DNA of 38,098 bases from Candidatus Rifleibacteriota bacterium (GCA_015233565.1 JADFXM010000064.1:1-38098); one strand, 5' to 3'; positions 1 through 7,440 are shown, numbered from the stretch's first letter. Translations and numbers: made by a program. Notes: generated by a model from the sequence alone, not told the origin.

Positions 1-239
1 ATTTTCTGAAAACAGAGCGTAAAATTAACTAAAAAAAGATATTTTACTGAATCCTCACAAAATTTAATATGTGAATCAGAAAATTCCCCAGGAAAATACC
101 AGCTTTTTTCCCCCCTGACCTTTCAAAAATCCCCCAAAAAAACGAATTTATTTTCCTTTAAGAGAAGCGCCTGCTCCGGGCTGGTTCAACTATTGGATAA
201 GATTGTGGCTCTGCAAAATACGCTACGCACAATCTATCC
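1..239 (+). mobile_element. 3' terminal part of an IS91-like element, copy A (cut by window edge)
   Basis: This stretch is nearly identical to 2971-3204 and 10051-10281, which both follow an IS91-type transposase tail. It is therefore the non-coding 3' end of a third copy whose genes lie left of the window. The last ~45 bases form a strong hairpin: GGATAAGATTGTG pairs with CACAATCTATCC apart from one bulged base. IS91-family elements lack ordinary terminal inverted repeats and usually carry hairpins near their ends. The copy stops just before GTTCGAT at 246. No coding sequence is visible here. Confidence 0.75.
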
Positions 240-252
240 TTCTTGGTTCGAT
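184..252 (-). other. attC-like site A
   Basis: Read on the minus strand the 69 bp site runs ATCGAAC (R''-like), a hairpin with an unpaired base, then GTTGAAC, a perfect GTTRRRY core. The same body recurs at 3148-3216 and 10225-10293, but the R'' heptamer differs in each: ATCGAAC, CCCTAAC and GTATAAC. In this copy the four bases after AAC are CAAG; in the other two they are GAAT. The site closes the VapC/Phd cassette. Its body is shared with the IS91-like end, so it may belong to the element rather than to the cassette. Confidence 0.5.
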
Positions 253-469
253 GGGCTTTTAATGCCTTTAATGCTTTTCATTTATCTTTCACAAGCATCT
301 TTTTACCATATTTTATTGTAGAGAACAAGTTTTTATAAACAACGAAAGCAGTTGCTTTAATTCCAGCGTGAGCGGAATTGCTTTAATCATCAAACTACTG
401 TTCGATAGGATAGTGGAATTAACCGATCTTAAGATCGGTATGAATGACCTTTCGGTATCTATCGCAGTT
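246..469. repeat. Cassette tail: ~100 bp dispersed repeat plus GTGA-loop hairpin
   Basis: No gene is present. Positions 246-342 are one copy of a ~100 bp repeat, recognisable by 'ttaatgcctttaatgctttt', 'ttcacaagca' and 'gagaacaagtttttataaac', also found near 3919, 4083, 6624, 7663 and 7786. A hairpin AATTCC(A)GC-GTGA-GCGGAATT at about 359-379 is one member of the GTGA-loop family. A palindrome around 423-440 (CCGATCTTAAGATCGG) lies between the repeat and the vapC stop and could act as a transcript-end hairpin. Confidence 0.7.
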
Positions 470-892
470 TTATTTAATCTTCCAGGGATTAAGAATTGAA
501 ACATTACAGTTTTCAAAGTCCTGCTCGTTTCGTGTTACTAATACCAAATTGTGAACTCTTGCAACTGAGGCGATCAAGCCATCAATGGTTGGAATTGGCT
601 TCCCTTCGTTTTCAGAAAGGCCTTGATTTTCACCCCAATTTTCAGCAACGGGCAAATCAATAGAAATTATTCTGCTTTCATACTCTTCAAGAAGAGTATT
701 GATCCATTCGGAAATCTTCACTTTCCTTTTTGAATTCGGAAGCTTGGCCAATCCTTTACGAATTTCCCCTACCGTAATAGAGGTCAAGAAGAGCCTCTCC
801 GGCTGAATACGTGCCATCCACTCCGAAACATTTTTGTCAGGATAAGGTTTTGAAAACTCCGAAATCGTACACGTATCTAGAAGGTATCTCAT
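470..892 (-). CDS. vapC: PIN-domain ribonuclease toxin (VapC family)
   Basis: VapC toxins are PIN-fold, metal-dependent endoribonucleases that cut tRNA, rRNA or mRNA when their antitoxin is lost. The 140-residue length is usual for the family. The acidic residues expected at the active site are visible: D6 in LLDTCTISEF, E43 in VGEIRKG, D104 in TIDGLIASVA and D125 in VTRNEQDF. The start ATG overlaps the antitoxin stop by 4 bases (889-892), so the pair is translationally coupled and transcribed from the promoter at 1168-1196. The reading frame is intact and the toxin looks active. The substrate RNA cannot be deduced. Confidence 0.92.
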   Translation of the reverse strand: MRYLLDTCTISEFSKPYPDKNVSEWMARIQPERLFLTSITVGEIRKGLAKLPNSKRKVKISEWINTLLEEYESRIISIDLPVAENWGENQGLSENEGKPIPTIDGLIASVARVHNLVLVTRNEQDFENCNVSILNPWKIK

Positions 893-1140
893 AGTTTAAT
901 ATTTCTTGGAAAATCCTTGGTGCGCTCAAAAATGCTTTGATCTGAAACCTTGGGAAAACTCATGAGAAATTCATTGAAAGGGATCTTTGGAGTAATTAGT
1001 TCTTCATATTCATCTGCCGCTATGATGACAACCGCATTCTGACCATGCCGCGTTACATATTGAGGTCCTTTATTAAGAGCATCTTCAACCACCTTGCTAA
1101 ATTGTGCTTTTGCATCCTGGAGTTTCCACGTAGTATTCAT
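889..1140 (-). CDS. Phd/YefM-type antitoxin of the VapC pair
   Basis: This 83-residue protein has the N-terminal Phd/YefM DNA-binding fold pattern: W-LQDAKAQFSKVVEDAL, then GPQYVTRHGQNAVVIIAADEYEEL. The C-terminal tail (after about residue 50) would wrap around and inhibit the VapC toxin. Members of this family bind palindromes in their own promoter and repress the operon together with the toxin. A good ribosome binding site (GGGAGG) lies just upstream of the ATG. It is the first gene of a two-gene operon and overlaps vapC by 4 bases. Confidence 0.9.
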   Translation of the reverse strand: MNTTWKLQDAKAQFSKVVEDALNKGPQYVTRHGQNAVVIIAADEYEELITPKIPFNEFLMSFPKVSDQSIFERTKDFPRNIKL

Positions 1141-1161
1141 TATCTTACCTCCCGTAACTAT

Positions 1162-1196
1162 CTAGTCAGTCTAGTGTGTTCGTGTAAAATTGTCAA
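1162..1196 (-). promoter_or_regulatory. Sigma70-type promoter and operator of the VapC/Phd operon
   Basis: On the minus strand TTGACA (1191-1196) is followed after 17 bases by TAGACT (1168-1173), about 28 bases before the antitoxin start. The -10 overlaps CTAGACTGACTAG (1162-1174), whose two CTAG arms are a plausible binding site for the Phd/VapC complex. Autorepression is inferred from the family; the operator has not been tested. Confidence 0.7.
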
Positions 1197-1226
1197 CCTT
1201 GTTTTTTTTGTTTTGCGGCCAAGTAA

Positions 1227-1335
1227 ATAGAACGCTGTTGTGAAGCGAAGGAGAAGCGGGAATACGGAGGGAGCATGCACAAATGCTGCGCAAAAAAAGA
1301 ACTTCTTTTTTGAAAAAAATGCCCTTCGGTTCGCT
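1227..1335 (-). other. attC-like site B, upstream of the VapC/Phd cassette
   Basis: This 109 bp imperfect palindrome has arms 1240-1255 (GTGAAGCGAAGGAGAA) and 1321-1339 (complement CTTGAGCGAACCGAAGG), interrupted by unpaired bases. The minus-strand right end is GCGTTCTAT. Its GTTCTAT is a 6/7 complement of ATCGAAC, the heptamer at 246-252 that closes this cassette. The arms resemble sites at 11033-11163 and 11837-11967. Next to it, at 1353-1388, are two GTGA-loop hairpins (ATCCcCGT-GTGA-ACGGAT and CCGC-GTGA-GCGG). Confidence 0.55.
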
Positions 1336-1401
1336 CAAGCTGGATGGCTTTTATCCCCGTGTGAACGGATAAATTTTTTCCCCGCGTGAGCGGATTGTCT
1401 T

Positions 1402-2004
1402 TTACTTGAGTTTCGCCAATAGCAAATTTGAGAGAGAGTGAAACATAGTGATGATGTTTGTCTTAGCAGAATTTTGTGTAAGTAAAATCACAGTATGGTA
1501 TTTCGTGGATTTGGCTAACAAACGAAGTCTTCCTAAAAAAATACTGTCAGACATTGACAGTACACCATTTATCTCAGCAGCTTCCGAAGAGAGAGACAAA
1601 AAGTGAGAAACCAGGCCAAGCCATCCGGAAATGTGCTTCCCAACGCACTTTTCACCGCGGGTCACTTGGAAGTACACAAAACCGCGGAGAGCGGCTTCCA
1701 GAGCGGCTAAAAAAATAATGGCAAAACTCAAGTCTTGTGTTGCAATTACCAGAAGATTGTCATAATGCCATTTGTGCGACCATCCGGGGTGCGTCTGATG
1801 AAGCTTATTTATCGCTTTCTTTATTGCGTCAGAAATGGCTCTGAAAATTCCCATATCTTCCCGTAACTTCCATTTCAGAGCATTTACCGGACTACATTGG
1901 GTTCCCTTTGCTTGGTAATACCACTCCTCAATCGTTGAAAACGAAAAGCTGACAGACTTTCCTGTTATCGGGTGATTCCAACTTTTTTCGGAAAGCGCTT
2001 TCAA
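1402..2004 (-). pseudogene. IS481/Mu-like transposase N-terminal fragment
   Basis: Residues 1 to about 90 (roughly 1735-2004) match the N-terminal region of the IS481-like/Mu-type transposases: ALSEKSWNHPITGKSVSF, STIEEWYYQAKG, then HPGWSHKWHYDNL. In intact members this is followed by a DDE integrase catalytic domain. Here the sequence after 'HYDNLLVIATQDLSF' turns into an unrelated hydrophobic stretch with no DDE residues, so the gene is cut by a junction near 1735. It is not expected to work. The remaining 330 bases to 1402 have no recognisable content. Confidence 0.6.
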
Positions 2005-2024
2005 TTCAACTCCGAGCTTTCCCT

Positions 2025-2135
2025 TCTAATGTAAAGCTTTACATTAGATGGGTTATGGAAAGCATATGATAATGTAAAGTAAACGATTTAGCCCTTGATT
2101 GAGAGACGAAATTCTTTGTTTTTACTTTACATTAT
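2025..2135. promoter_or_regulatory. Four TAATGTAAAG half-sites in two palindromes
   Basis: A perfect 24 bp palindrome at 2025-2048 is built from two inverted copies of TAATGTAAAG. Two further inverted copies, ATAATGTAAAGT (2069-2080) and ACTTTACATTAT (2124-2135), bracket the leader of the recombinase fragment. This arrangement suggests recombinase-arm or repressor binding sites at the end of a lost element. Confidence 0.5.
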
Positions 2136-2191
2136 TTTTCCTTCATAGTGAATTAAGGCAATATTGCTCAATAAACTTTGGAGGTAATTGG

Positions 2192-2582
2192 TTGCAAAAA
2201 GAAAAACAACAAACATTCAAAGAACTATCATCAGAGGTAATTTCATATTTTAAATCAATTTCACGATCTAAAAGCCGAATTAATCACTATCTCGATCACT
2301 TTAAACAAATCGATAAATTCATGGAGAATACTTCTATTCAATTTTATTCTCCAGGTGTAGGCAAAGATTTCATCATCTGTGTCCTGGGAAATCGACCATA
2401 CAATGAACAACGCAAGCGGAACAAAGAGCTGATCCGCTGTGCCAGTGTACTTACCGAATTTCAAACTACAGGTACAATTCAATTCAGGTCGATAAGAAAA
2501 ACCTTAGAGTTCACGGGTGAAATTGGCTCACTAATGCTTGATTTCATGCGCCACAGAGAATCTCTTGGCTTGTCAAAAGATA
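2192..2582 (+). pseudogene. Tyrosine recombinase N-terminal (core-binding) fragment
   Basis: A TTG start at 2192 follows a strong ribosome binding site (GGAGG). The protein has the SAM-like core-binding pattern of tyrosine recombinases: SRINHYLDHFKQIDKFM, RCASVLTEFQTTGTI, GEIGSLMLDFMRHRESLGLSKDT. The catalytic R-H-R-Y domain never appears, because at about 2583 the sequence switches to the tail of an IS91-like transposase in another frame. An IS91-like insertion or recombination has therefore cut the gene. Four palindromic half-sites lie upstream. Confidence 0.65.
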
Positions 2583-3204
2583 CGGACCGTGCCCGGAGCC
2601 GATTTTCTTTGGCTGATACTTCAGCATGTTCTTCCGAAAGGTTTCAGACGAGCTCGCGACTATGGTTTCCTGCATGGCAACGCCAGAAAAAGGCTGCGAC
2701 TGGTACAGTTGTTGCTTCACATTAAAATTCCGCTAATCGAGGAACCGAGGCGACCTGCCTTCATTTGTCCAGTATGCGGAGCCGAGATGAAAATTGCAAT
2801 TAGAAAAGCCCACGGGATTTTACCAAGCCAAGAGGCTTATTCTCAAGCCTTCCCATAAGTTTTATTGAATTCCAGGAAAGGGGGTTCTCTCAAAACAGCA
2901 ATAATTCATATTACTATTAATATCGCCTGTGTTTGAATTCAGGCGAAAGTTGGCTATTGTACGATTTTCCGAAAACAGAGCGTAAAATTAACTAAAAAAA
3001 GAGATTTTACTTAAGCCTCACAAAATTTAATATGTGAATCAGAAAATTCCCCAGGAAAATACCAGCTTTTTTCCCCCCCGACCTTTCAAAAATCCCCCAA
3101 AAAAACGAATTTATTTTCCTTTAAGAGAAGCGCCTGCTCCAGGGCTGGTTCAACTATTGGATAAGATTGTGGCTCCGCAAAATACGCTACGCACAATCTA
3201 TCCT
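2583..3204 (+). mobile_element. IS91-like element, 3' part (copy B), with truncated transposase tail
   Basis: From about 2583 to 3209 this is almost base-for-base the same as 9663-10286. It carries the last ~90 codons of a Y2 transposase (to the stop at 2858), including the C-terminal zinc ribbon ICPVCGAEMKI, then the conserved non-coding 3' region and terminal hairpin. The N-terminal zinc-binding, HUH and Y2 motifs are missing, so the gene is dead. The near-identity to copy C implies recent duplication. Confidence 0.8.
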
Positions 3205-3216
3205 TATTCGTTAGGG
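3148..3216 (-). other. attC-like site C, closing the DUF4375 cassette
   Basis: On the minus strand the site runs CCCTAAC, GAAT, hairpin (about 3157-3203), then GTTGAAC. CCCTAAC is the exact reverse complement of GTTAGGG at 3790-3796, which opens the DUF4375 cassette; this is the R'/R'' relation expected of an integron cassette. The hairpin body is shared with the two other IS91-like ends. Confidence 0.55.
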
Positions 3217-3227
3217 TCATTTCTTTT

Positions 3228-3749
3228 TTACCATGAAAACTCTTCTTTTCTCATTTTGATAAATTCAAACAATTTTTCTTCATAAAATTCGGTCTTTTGA
3301 ATTTCCATGAATTCCGTCCAACACGATGACAATGTTGAGTCAACCATTTCTAATTTTTTTTACATAATTTCCTCATATTTTTCGGGTGGGGAGTTCGGGG
3401 GTAGGGAGAAAGAGTCAATTGCTTTTTTAATAATTAACGAAGTTTGAGGGCAACCAATTGTCTTGAGTGATTCAACAATATTGTTTGCAATTAACTTGGC
3501 TTCATATCGGAAACAAGCATCAAAGCCGTCACAAAATGCCAAGGAGGAAAAAGTCTCAATTGACAAGACAATTCTTTCTGTTTTCGAAACTGAGGAAAAA
3601 CCTTTTCTTTCTTCCTTTTGAGCAATTTCTTGAACAATTTTCAATATTAAAGAGTCAGCCCTATGTGTTGGTTCAAGGGCCAGAATTTCACGCAAAGACA
3701 TTCTATTTCGATTTTCAAGAAATTGCTTTTCCATTGAGAAAGACCTCAT
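3228..3749 (-). pseudogene. DUF4375 (DMP19-like) protein with an in-frame stop
   Basis: The pattern SKTERIVLSIETFSSL, FDACFRY, then IVESLKTIGCPQTSLIIKKAIDSF matches the DUF4375/DMP19-like family, which includes a neisserial DNA-mimic protein; many members have no known role. The frame stops at TAA (3360-3362), but the same frame continues with coding character (LEMVDSTLSSCWTEFMEI to KMRKEEFSW) to a second TAA at 3228-3230, matching the usual C-terminal part of the family. One nonsense codon (or sequencing error) therefore splits an otherwise complete ~173-codon gene. It occupies its own cassette, bounded by GTTAGGG/CCCTAAC. The start could be M1 or the M six codons later. Confidence 0.65.
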
Positions 3750-3789
3750 TTCAGTTCTGGAGCAAAAATTATCCGCGTGAGCGCCCTGA

Positions 3790-3925
3790 CCCTAACGCAT
3801 GGCTTCAGCGGGTCGCCGAGCGTTTTATAGCGAGGGAACCGGGGGCGATTTGGGCGCGATTTTTGCAGTTATTTCGCAAAAAGCGTGACCAGCCCCCGGC
3901 GATCCGCTGGAAGCCTCGGTTCGAT
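3790..3925 (-). other. attC-like site D, between the BrnTA and DUF4375 cassettes
   Basis: This 136 bp GC-rich palindrome stands out from its AT-rich surroundings. On the minus strand it runs ATCGAAC (3919-3925), a long arm, a loop, the second arm, then GCGTTAGGG. The arms GGCTTCAGCGGGTCGCCG (3801-3818) and GGCTTCCAGCGGATCGCC (reverse of about 3897-3915) differ by one extra C and one mismatch; attC sites have such unpaired bases. GTTAGGG fits GTTRRRY at 6 of 7 positions. It is the clearest attC candidate here. Confidence 0.65.
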
Positions 3926-4224
3926 GTGCTTTTAATGCCTTTAATGCTTTTCTTTTCTGTTTCACAAGCATTTTTTTACCATATTTTATTGTCGAGAACA
4001 AGTTTTTATAAGCACCGGTAGTGATTGTTTTTATACCAGCGTGAGCTGGTTGCTTTTTCTTATCGCGTGAGCGACTGCCTTTTATGCTTTTTAATGCCGT
4101 TAATGTTTCTGATGCTTTTCATTTCTGCTTCACAAGCAATTTGTACCACACTTTATAGCTGAGAACAAGTTTTTCTATCCTACGCGTGAGCGTTTCATTA
4201 AATTTTTCGAACACTAAATTGTAC
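3926..4224. repeat. BrnTA cassette tail: two ~100 bp repeats and GTGA-loop hairpins
   Basis: There is no gene. Two copies of the dispersed tail repeat lie at about 3919-4016 and 4083-4176. Between and after them are small hairpins that share a GTGA loop but not stem sequence: ACCAGC-GTGA-GCTGGT (4035-4050), TCGC-GTGA-GCGA (4063-4074) and ACGC-GTGA-GCGT (4182-4193). Each of the first two is followed by a TGCTTTT- or TGCCTTTT-type run. Confidence 0.75.
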
Positions 4225-4506
4225 TTATGCCACCTTCTTTAATTCATTTTGGATTCTTTCAGCCAAAAATTGCTTTAAGAGAGTCTGATAGGGAATGTCT
4301 CTCTTATTGGCCAAAATTTTTAATTCATAAATCATGGTTTCAGGTAATCTTAAAGAAATTGTTTTTAAACTGGGCTTCAAATTTGGAAATATGCCAATAA
4401 CGGCATCATTCCAATCTATATATTCTGTCGAATCATGAGAAGCCCAAAATTTTCCTTCCTCGGCTTCGCTCTTAAACTGGGGGATTTCTTTTTTTCTTGT
4501 CTTCAT
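4225..4506 (-). CDS. brnA: BrnA-type antitoxin (CopG/RHH family)
   Basis: The 93-residue protein shows the BrnA signature: FKSEAEEGKFWASHDSTEYIDW, then NLKPSLKTISLRLPETM, where the last part is the ribbon-helix-helix DNA-binding strand, followed by ANKRDIPYQTLLKQFLAERI. BrnA neutralises BrnT and represses the operon with it. The gene is second in the operon, overlapping brnT by 35 bases, which is the usual toxin-first order of BrnTA modules. The frame is intact. Confidence 0.88.
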   Translation of the reverse strand: MKTRKKEIPQFKSEAEEGKFWASHDSTEYIDWNDAVIGIFPNLKPSLKTISLRLPETMIYELKILANKRDIPYQTLLKQFLAERIQNELKKVA

Positions 4507-4795
4507 AAATTCTTATCTCCTTCTTGTTCATATCTCTTCCGGTTATTACTCTCACTTTTCTATTTCGAAGGGTTACTCCAACGAATAAATAACGATTACG
4601 ATCAGTGCGACCCAAAGCAAAATATCGTTTTTCGATCTGAGAATGCTTTTGATCATATTTAATCAAAACAGGAAAATTAAAGAAGATTTCTTCACATTCA
4701 AATGGGGAGACATCGTGTAAAACAATGTTTTTTTGGAGATTGCCTTCATCCCATTCAAATGTGCCAAACAAATCAAAAAATTCAAAAGGATTCAT
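4472..4795 (-). CDS. brnT: BrnT-type ribonuclease toxin
   Basis: BrnT toxins are RelE-fold ribonucleases that arrest translation. The N-terminal FEWDEGNLQKN (with the following H27 in IVLHDVSPFECEEIFFN), the central RYFALGRTDRNRYLFVGVTLR and the C-terminal RVITGRDMNKKEIRIYE follow the family pattern, and the 107-residue length is near the usual ~90-100. The promoter sits so close that the mRNA probably begins at or next to the ATG, and no ribosome binding site is visible. Both genes look intact. Confidence 0.87.
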   Translation of the reverse strand: MNPFEFFDLFGTFEWDEGNLQKNIVLHDVSPFECEEIFFNFPVLIKYDQKHSQIEKRYFALGRTDRNRYLFVGVTLRNRKVRVITGRDMNKKEIRIYEDKKKRNPPV

Positions 4796-4801
4796 AAAAT
4801 A

Positions 4802-4830
4802 AGTATATAAATAGAGTATACAAAAGTCAA
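4802..4830 (-). promoter_or_regulatory. brnTA promoter, probably giving a leaderless transcript
   Basis: On the minus strand TTGACT (4825-4830), a 17-base spacer and TATACT (4802-4807) form a near-consensus promoter. The -10 ends only 6 bases before the brnT ATG, so transcription should start at about the A of the ATG. A repeated GTATAC/ATATAC motif around the -10 could be the operator. Confidence 0.7.
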
Positions 4831-4917
4831 GTTACACTAATAGAACGCCTATAACGATACTATCAGTGAGGTTTCATCAATCATGCGATGGCATTTATTC
4901 GGCGTGAGCGTTTGCTT

Positions 4918-4956
4918 TTACCCCACGTGAGTGGATAAGCTTTTATGATATCGAAC
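4918..4956 (-). repeat. Shared cassette start with GTTCGAT core
   Basis: The ~38 bases from CCAC-GTGA-GTGG (4923-4934) to ATCGAAC (4950-4956) are repeated identically at 7918-7951. On the minus strand they begin with GTTCGAT, the exact complement of the ATCGAAC at 3919-3925 that closes the BrnTA cassette. On the right, CTCGGCGAC (minus strand, near 4972-4980) matches one arm of site D, as if half an attC palindrome remains beside the inserted transposon. Confidence 0.5.
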
Positions 4957-5013
4957 GTTTTTTTGTCGCCGAGTCTGCACAGCTCTGTTCGGTGCATTTT
5001 TCATTTTCTTATT

Positions 5014-5307
5014 TTATCTGTTTTTGGGATCTTTGCAGTTGTTTGTTTTTTTAAAAATTGGTTCTACAAGTTCTTTTCCCCAAATTTTATTTCCAGCACG
5101 ACTTGGATTATTTTTGTAATTTTCATTTCTATCAGCAAAATAAATATCAATGCATTTTTTACACTCATCGACATTGGGATAGTCACTATTATGTAAAATT
5201 GCTTTTGCCATACCGCTAAATACCGATTCAATTACATTAAGAAACTGGGCTGAGTAGGGAAGAGGCAAGAACAATTTTTGGTGGTTTTCTTTGCCCAGTT
5301 TCGACAA
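5014..5307 (-). pseudogene. IS630-type transposase C-terminal fragment
   Basis: This frame holds the missing end of the transposase encoded from 6582: SAQFLNVIESVFSGM, which contributes the third acidic residue (E) of the DDE triad, then NPSRAGNKIWGKEL. It is out of frame with the upstream part; the break lies around 5290-5310. No own start is likely. Confidence 0.75.
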
Positions 5308-6247
5308 AATTATTTAAAACTGATACCCGGTCTTTTAGTGCTCCTGAAATATGCCATGATGCGGCATCCCAGGACAAGTACAAACAGCTTTGATCATGAT
5401 ATTGATCAAGAAGAATTTCTAAGAGTTTCAACATTTCATTCGTATTAATTTCAGAATAGAAATGAGTAATTTGGTTCTTTGACAATTCCAAAGCCCCAGT
5501 TAGAATTAGCTTCCCCCGGCTTTTCTGCCATTGCGGAAAAGTCCGGTAGGTTCCAATTTTCGTGAATGAACGGCCTCCCTGCAATTTGACAGTAAAAGGT
5601 CCAAATTCGTCAACGGAAAAGAATTTTTCGTCGGCTTTAAGATTAGAAAGGATTCGAGAAATTTCATTCACCTTTTCTCGAAAATCTGGATCCGGACTGG
5701 TTAAAACCTTTTTTGCTTTTCGAAACCCATAGCCTTCGGCTCTAATGCATTCAGAAATTGTGGACCGACTAATTTTCTCTTGGTGGCAAAATTGATAAGC
5801 CTTTGAAATTGCTTCAAAGCTCCAGGAAGCTCGATTGATCTGGTGAAGATGAGGTGACTCATGCAGCAGGTTAATTATTCTATTTCGCCTTTCTTTAATT
5901 TTTTCTATTTGGATGGGGCATTGTTGTCTTTTTTCTTTGGGAAAAAGTGCCGAAACGCCACCCTCATTAAATTCTGAGATCCATCGTTTTACAATTCTTG
6001 GACTCCTTTCAATTTTTTTGCATATACTCAACAATGAAAATTCAGAGTAACAATCTAAAATTGAAACAGCCTTTGCCCAAAGCCTTTTGTCTTTTGAGTG
6101 GCGCCACTTTTTCAATTCAAGGATAGCTTTTTCGGAAAGTGAATTTACGCGCCACTTATCTAAAAAATGAATTTTTAATCCTCCTTCAATCTGCCAAGCT
6201 CGGAATAGGGCCACAAAATGACCATACGAATAGCCCGATGGATTCAA
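5237..6247 (-). pseudogene. IS630-like DDE transposase, main body (frameshifted)
   Basis: The protein contains a helix-turn-helix region (RSPRIVKRWISEFNEGG), SVDEFGPFTVKLQGG with the first catalytic Asp and LYLSWDAASWHIS with the second. The third acidic residue lies in a different frame (5014-5307), so the gene is broken unless a second frameshift occurs. The first residues (NPSGYSYGHFVALFRAW) resemble the IS21 IstA-type 'GYSY.F..LFR.W' motif and continue the preceding frame. With -1 slippage on the T7 run at about 6249-6255, the upstream ORF reads RKYFF-L-NPSGYSY without a gap, as in IS elements that make an ORFAB fusion. Confidence 0.75.
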
Positions 6248-6582
6248 AAAAAGTACTTTCTCCAGGAATTAAGTAAATCAGCTTGACCGTTTTGAAGGGA
6301 ACTTTGCACTTCTGGGAAAAAGGATTCTAAATCGGAATACTTCTCTGAATGTTTCATAGCTTTATTCTGCAACTTAATAATCGCTGAAATATTTTGAAGA
6401 CTTAACTCAGAAAAGTCTTTGAAGGTATACCCCGAATTTTCAATTTTGGTCTGATAATTTTTCACACAAAATCGGGAAACTTGTAAAATTTTTGCGATGA
6501 ACCTCTGGGAAGGGGAAACTGGACTACATAAGATTTTTGCCAAGAGCTGTAATTTTACTGGTGAATTTTGTCTTTTTCTCAT
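6244..6582 (-). CDS. Transposase ORF A (DNA-binding part) of the IS630/IS21-like element
   Basis: The 112-residue protein begins KRQNSPVKLQLLAKILCSP and has a predicted helix-turn-helix (SQRFIAKILQVSRFCVKNYQ). It overlaps the next frame by 4 bases and ends in a run of T residues that looks slippery. It probably supplies the N-terminal domain of a fused transposase. The element sits inside the attC-like palindrome of the ParE cassette: R'' is left at 6624-6630 and R' at 4950-4956. Element ends were not resolved. Confidence 0.65.
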   Translation of the reverse strand: MRKRQNSPVKLQLLAKILCSPVSPSQRFIAKILQVSRFCVKNYQTKIENSGYTFKDFSELSLQNISAIIKLQNKAMKHSEKYSDLESFFPEVQSSLQNGQADLLNSWRKYFF

Positions 6583-6623
6583 TTAATTTCCAATTCGGTT
6601 AAACAGGCACTCGATAAGCCTCG

Positions 6624-6876
6624 GTTCGATGTACTTTTGATGCCTTTAATGCTTTTCATTTCTCGTTCACAAGCATCTTTTTACCACACTTTATTGTCGA
6701 GAACAAGTATTTATAAACCAAGGAATCGATTGCTTTTTCCCAGCGTGAGCGGTTGTTTTTTTATGCTTTTCACATCGCTTTCACAGGCGATTAATGTAAG
6801 ATATGTTCTTGGGTAAATCCTGTGTGGTTGGAAAAGGCCAACCGATGTAGAAATACGGATTTCCAATTGCTGCACA
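6624..6876. repeat. ParE cassette tail and interrupted attC-like site
   Basis: On the minus strand the cassette ends with ATCGAACCGAGGCTT (6616-6630), the same opening as site D, then diverges where the transposase element was inserted. Upstream are one ~100 bp tail repeat (about 6624-6722), a GTGA hairpin (CCaGC-GTGA-GCGG near 6740-6752) and ~120 bases next to the toxin gene in which I recognise nothing. Confidence 0.6.
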
Positions 6877-7170
6877 TTAGCTCTTTCTAGATTGCCAGTA
6901 CCATGGTTCTCTATGCATATGAGCAATGGCCCAAATAATTATACTGCCTTTGCCTATGGTAAAAAGTATTTTGTATGGAAATTTTGGAACATATGCTTTG
7001 TATACGTTATCAGCTTCTACTAAAAACCATGTGGGAGTCTTCTTAATCTTCTTGATTTGATCAATAACGGTTTTTCTAAAACGTTTCCCCAATCCTTGCG
7101 ACTGGTTTTCATACCATTCAATGGCTTCGTCAAATTCCTTTGTCGCCAATTCATGAATTTCAATCTTCAT
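6877..7170 (-). CDS. ParE/RelE-family toxin
   Basis: Using ATG 7168-7170 (MKIEIHELATKEFDEAIEWYE) gives a 97-residue protein of normal family length and an 11-base overlap with the antitoxin. The fold pattern is clear: an N-terminal strand and two helices with QSQGLGKRFRKTVIDQIKKIK, then a strand region KAYVPKFPYKILFTI and the usual C-terminal IAHMHREPWYWQSR. ParE members poison gyrase and RelE members cut mRNA on the ribosome; the sequence does not decide which. The longer upstream frame to 7212 is unlikely to be used. Confidence 0.88.
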   Translation of the reverse strand: MKIEIHELATKEFDEAIEWYENQSQGLGKRFRKTVIDQIKKIKKTPTWFLVEADNVYKAYVPKFPYKILFTIGKGSIIIWAIAHMHREPWYWQSRKS

Positions 7171-7363
7171 TGTAAAGTTTTTCAAAATCCAATAATTTTG
7201 CTTTACCGTCATTGACTGCTTTCATACGTTCTTTTACTTCGGAAAGCCATAATTCGCGAATTTCATCTTCTTCGTGATCAATACTTGCAAGAATTAATTC
7301 GGCAAATACTACCCTTTCATTTGGTGACATTTTTAATGCTTTTTCTAAAAGAGCCTTGTCCAT
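7160..7363 (-). CDS. Addiction-module antitoxin (RelB/StbD-like, ~67 aa)
   Basis: The small acidic protein has the typical form of the 'addiction module component' antitoxin family: KALKMSPNERVVFAELILASID, then ELWLSEVKERMKAVNDGKAKLLDFEKLY. It precedes and overlaps the ParE-type toxin by 11 bases. A ribosome binding site (TAGGAG) lies 8 bases before the ATG. A GTTAAC-rich stretch (about 7390-7425) could hold promoter and operator. On the minus strand GCGTTCGGC ends at 7432. Confidence 0.87.
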   Translation of the reverse strand: MDKALLEKALKMSPNERVVFAELILASIDHEEDEIRELWLSEVKERMKAVNDGKAKLLDFEKLYNED

Positions 7364-7440
7364 AATGAATTACTCCTATTAATGATTGCCATTAACCTAT
7401 TCCATATGAGTTGACATAGTGTTAACCTACTGCCGAACGC

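Noticed and set aside
2099..2725. A single 208-residue protein
   Set aside because: The first 130 codons are a recombinase fragment and the rest is an out-of-frame reading of the transposase tail across a junction at 2583.
4840..4846. Cassette core ATAGAAC just upstream of brnT
   Set aside because: GTTCGAT at 4950-4956 pairs exactly with the cassette end at 3919-3925, while ATAGAAC has no matching partner or palindrome around it. It was kept only as a possible relic.
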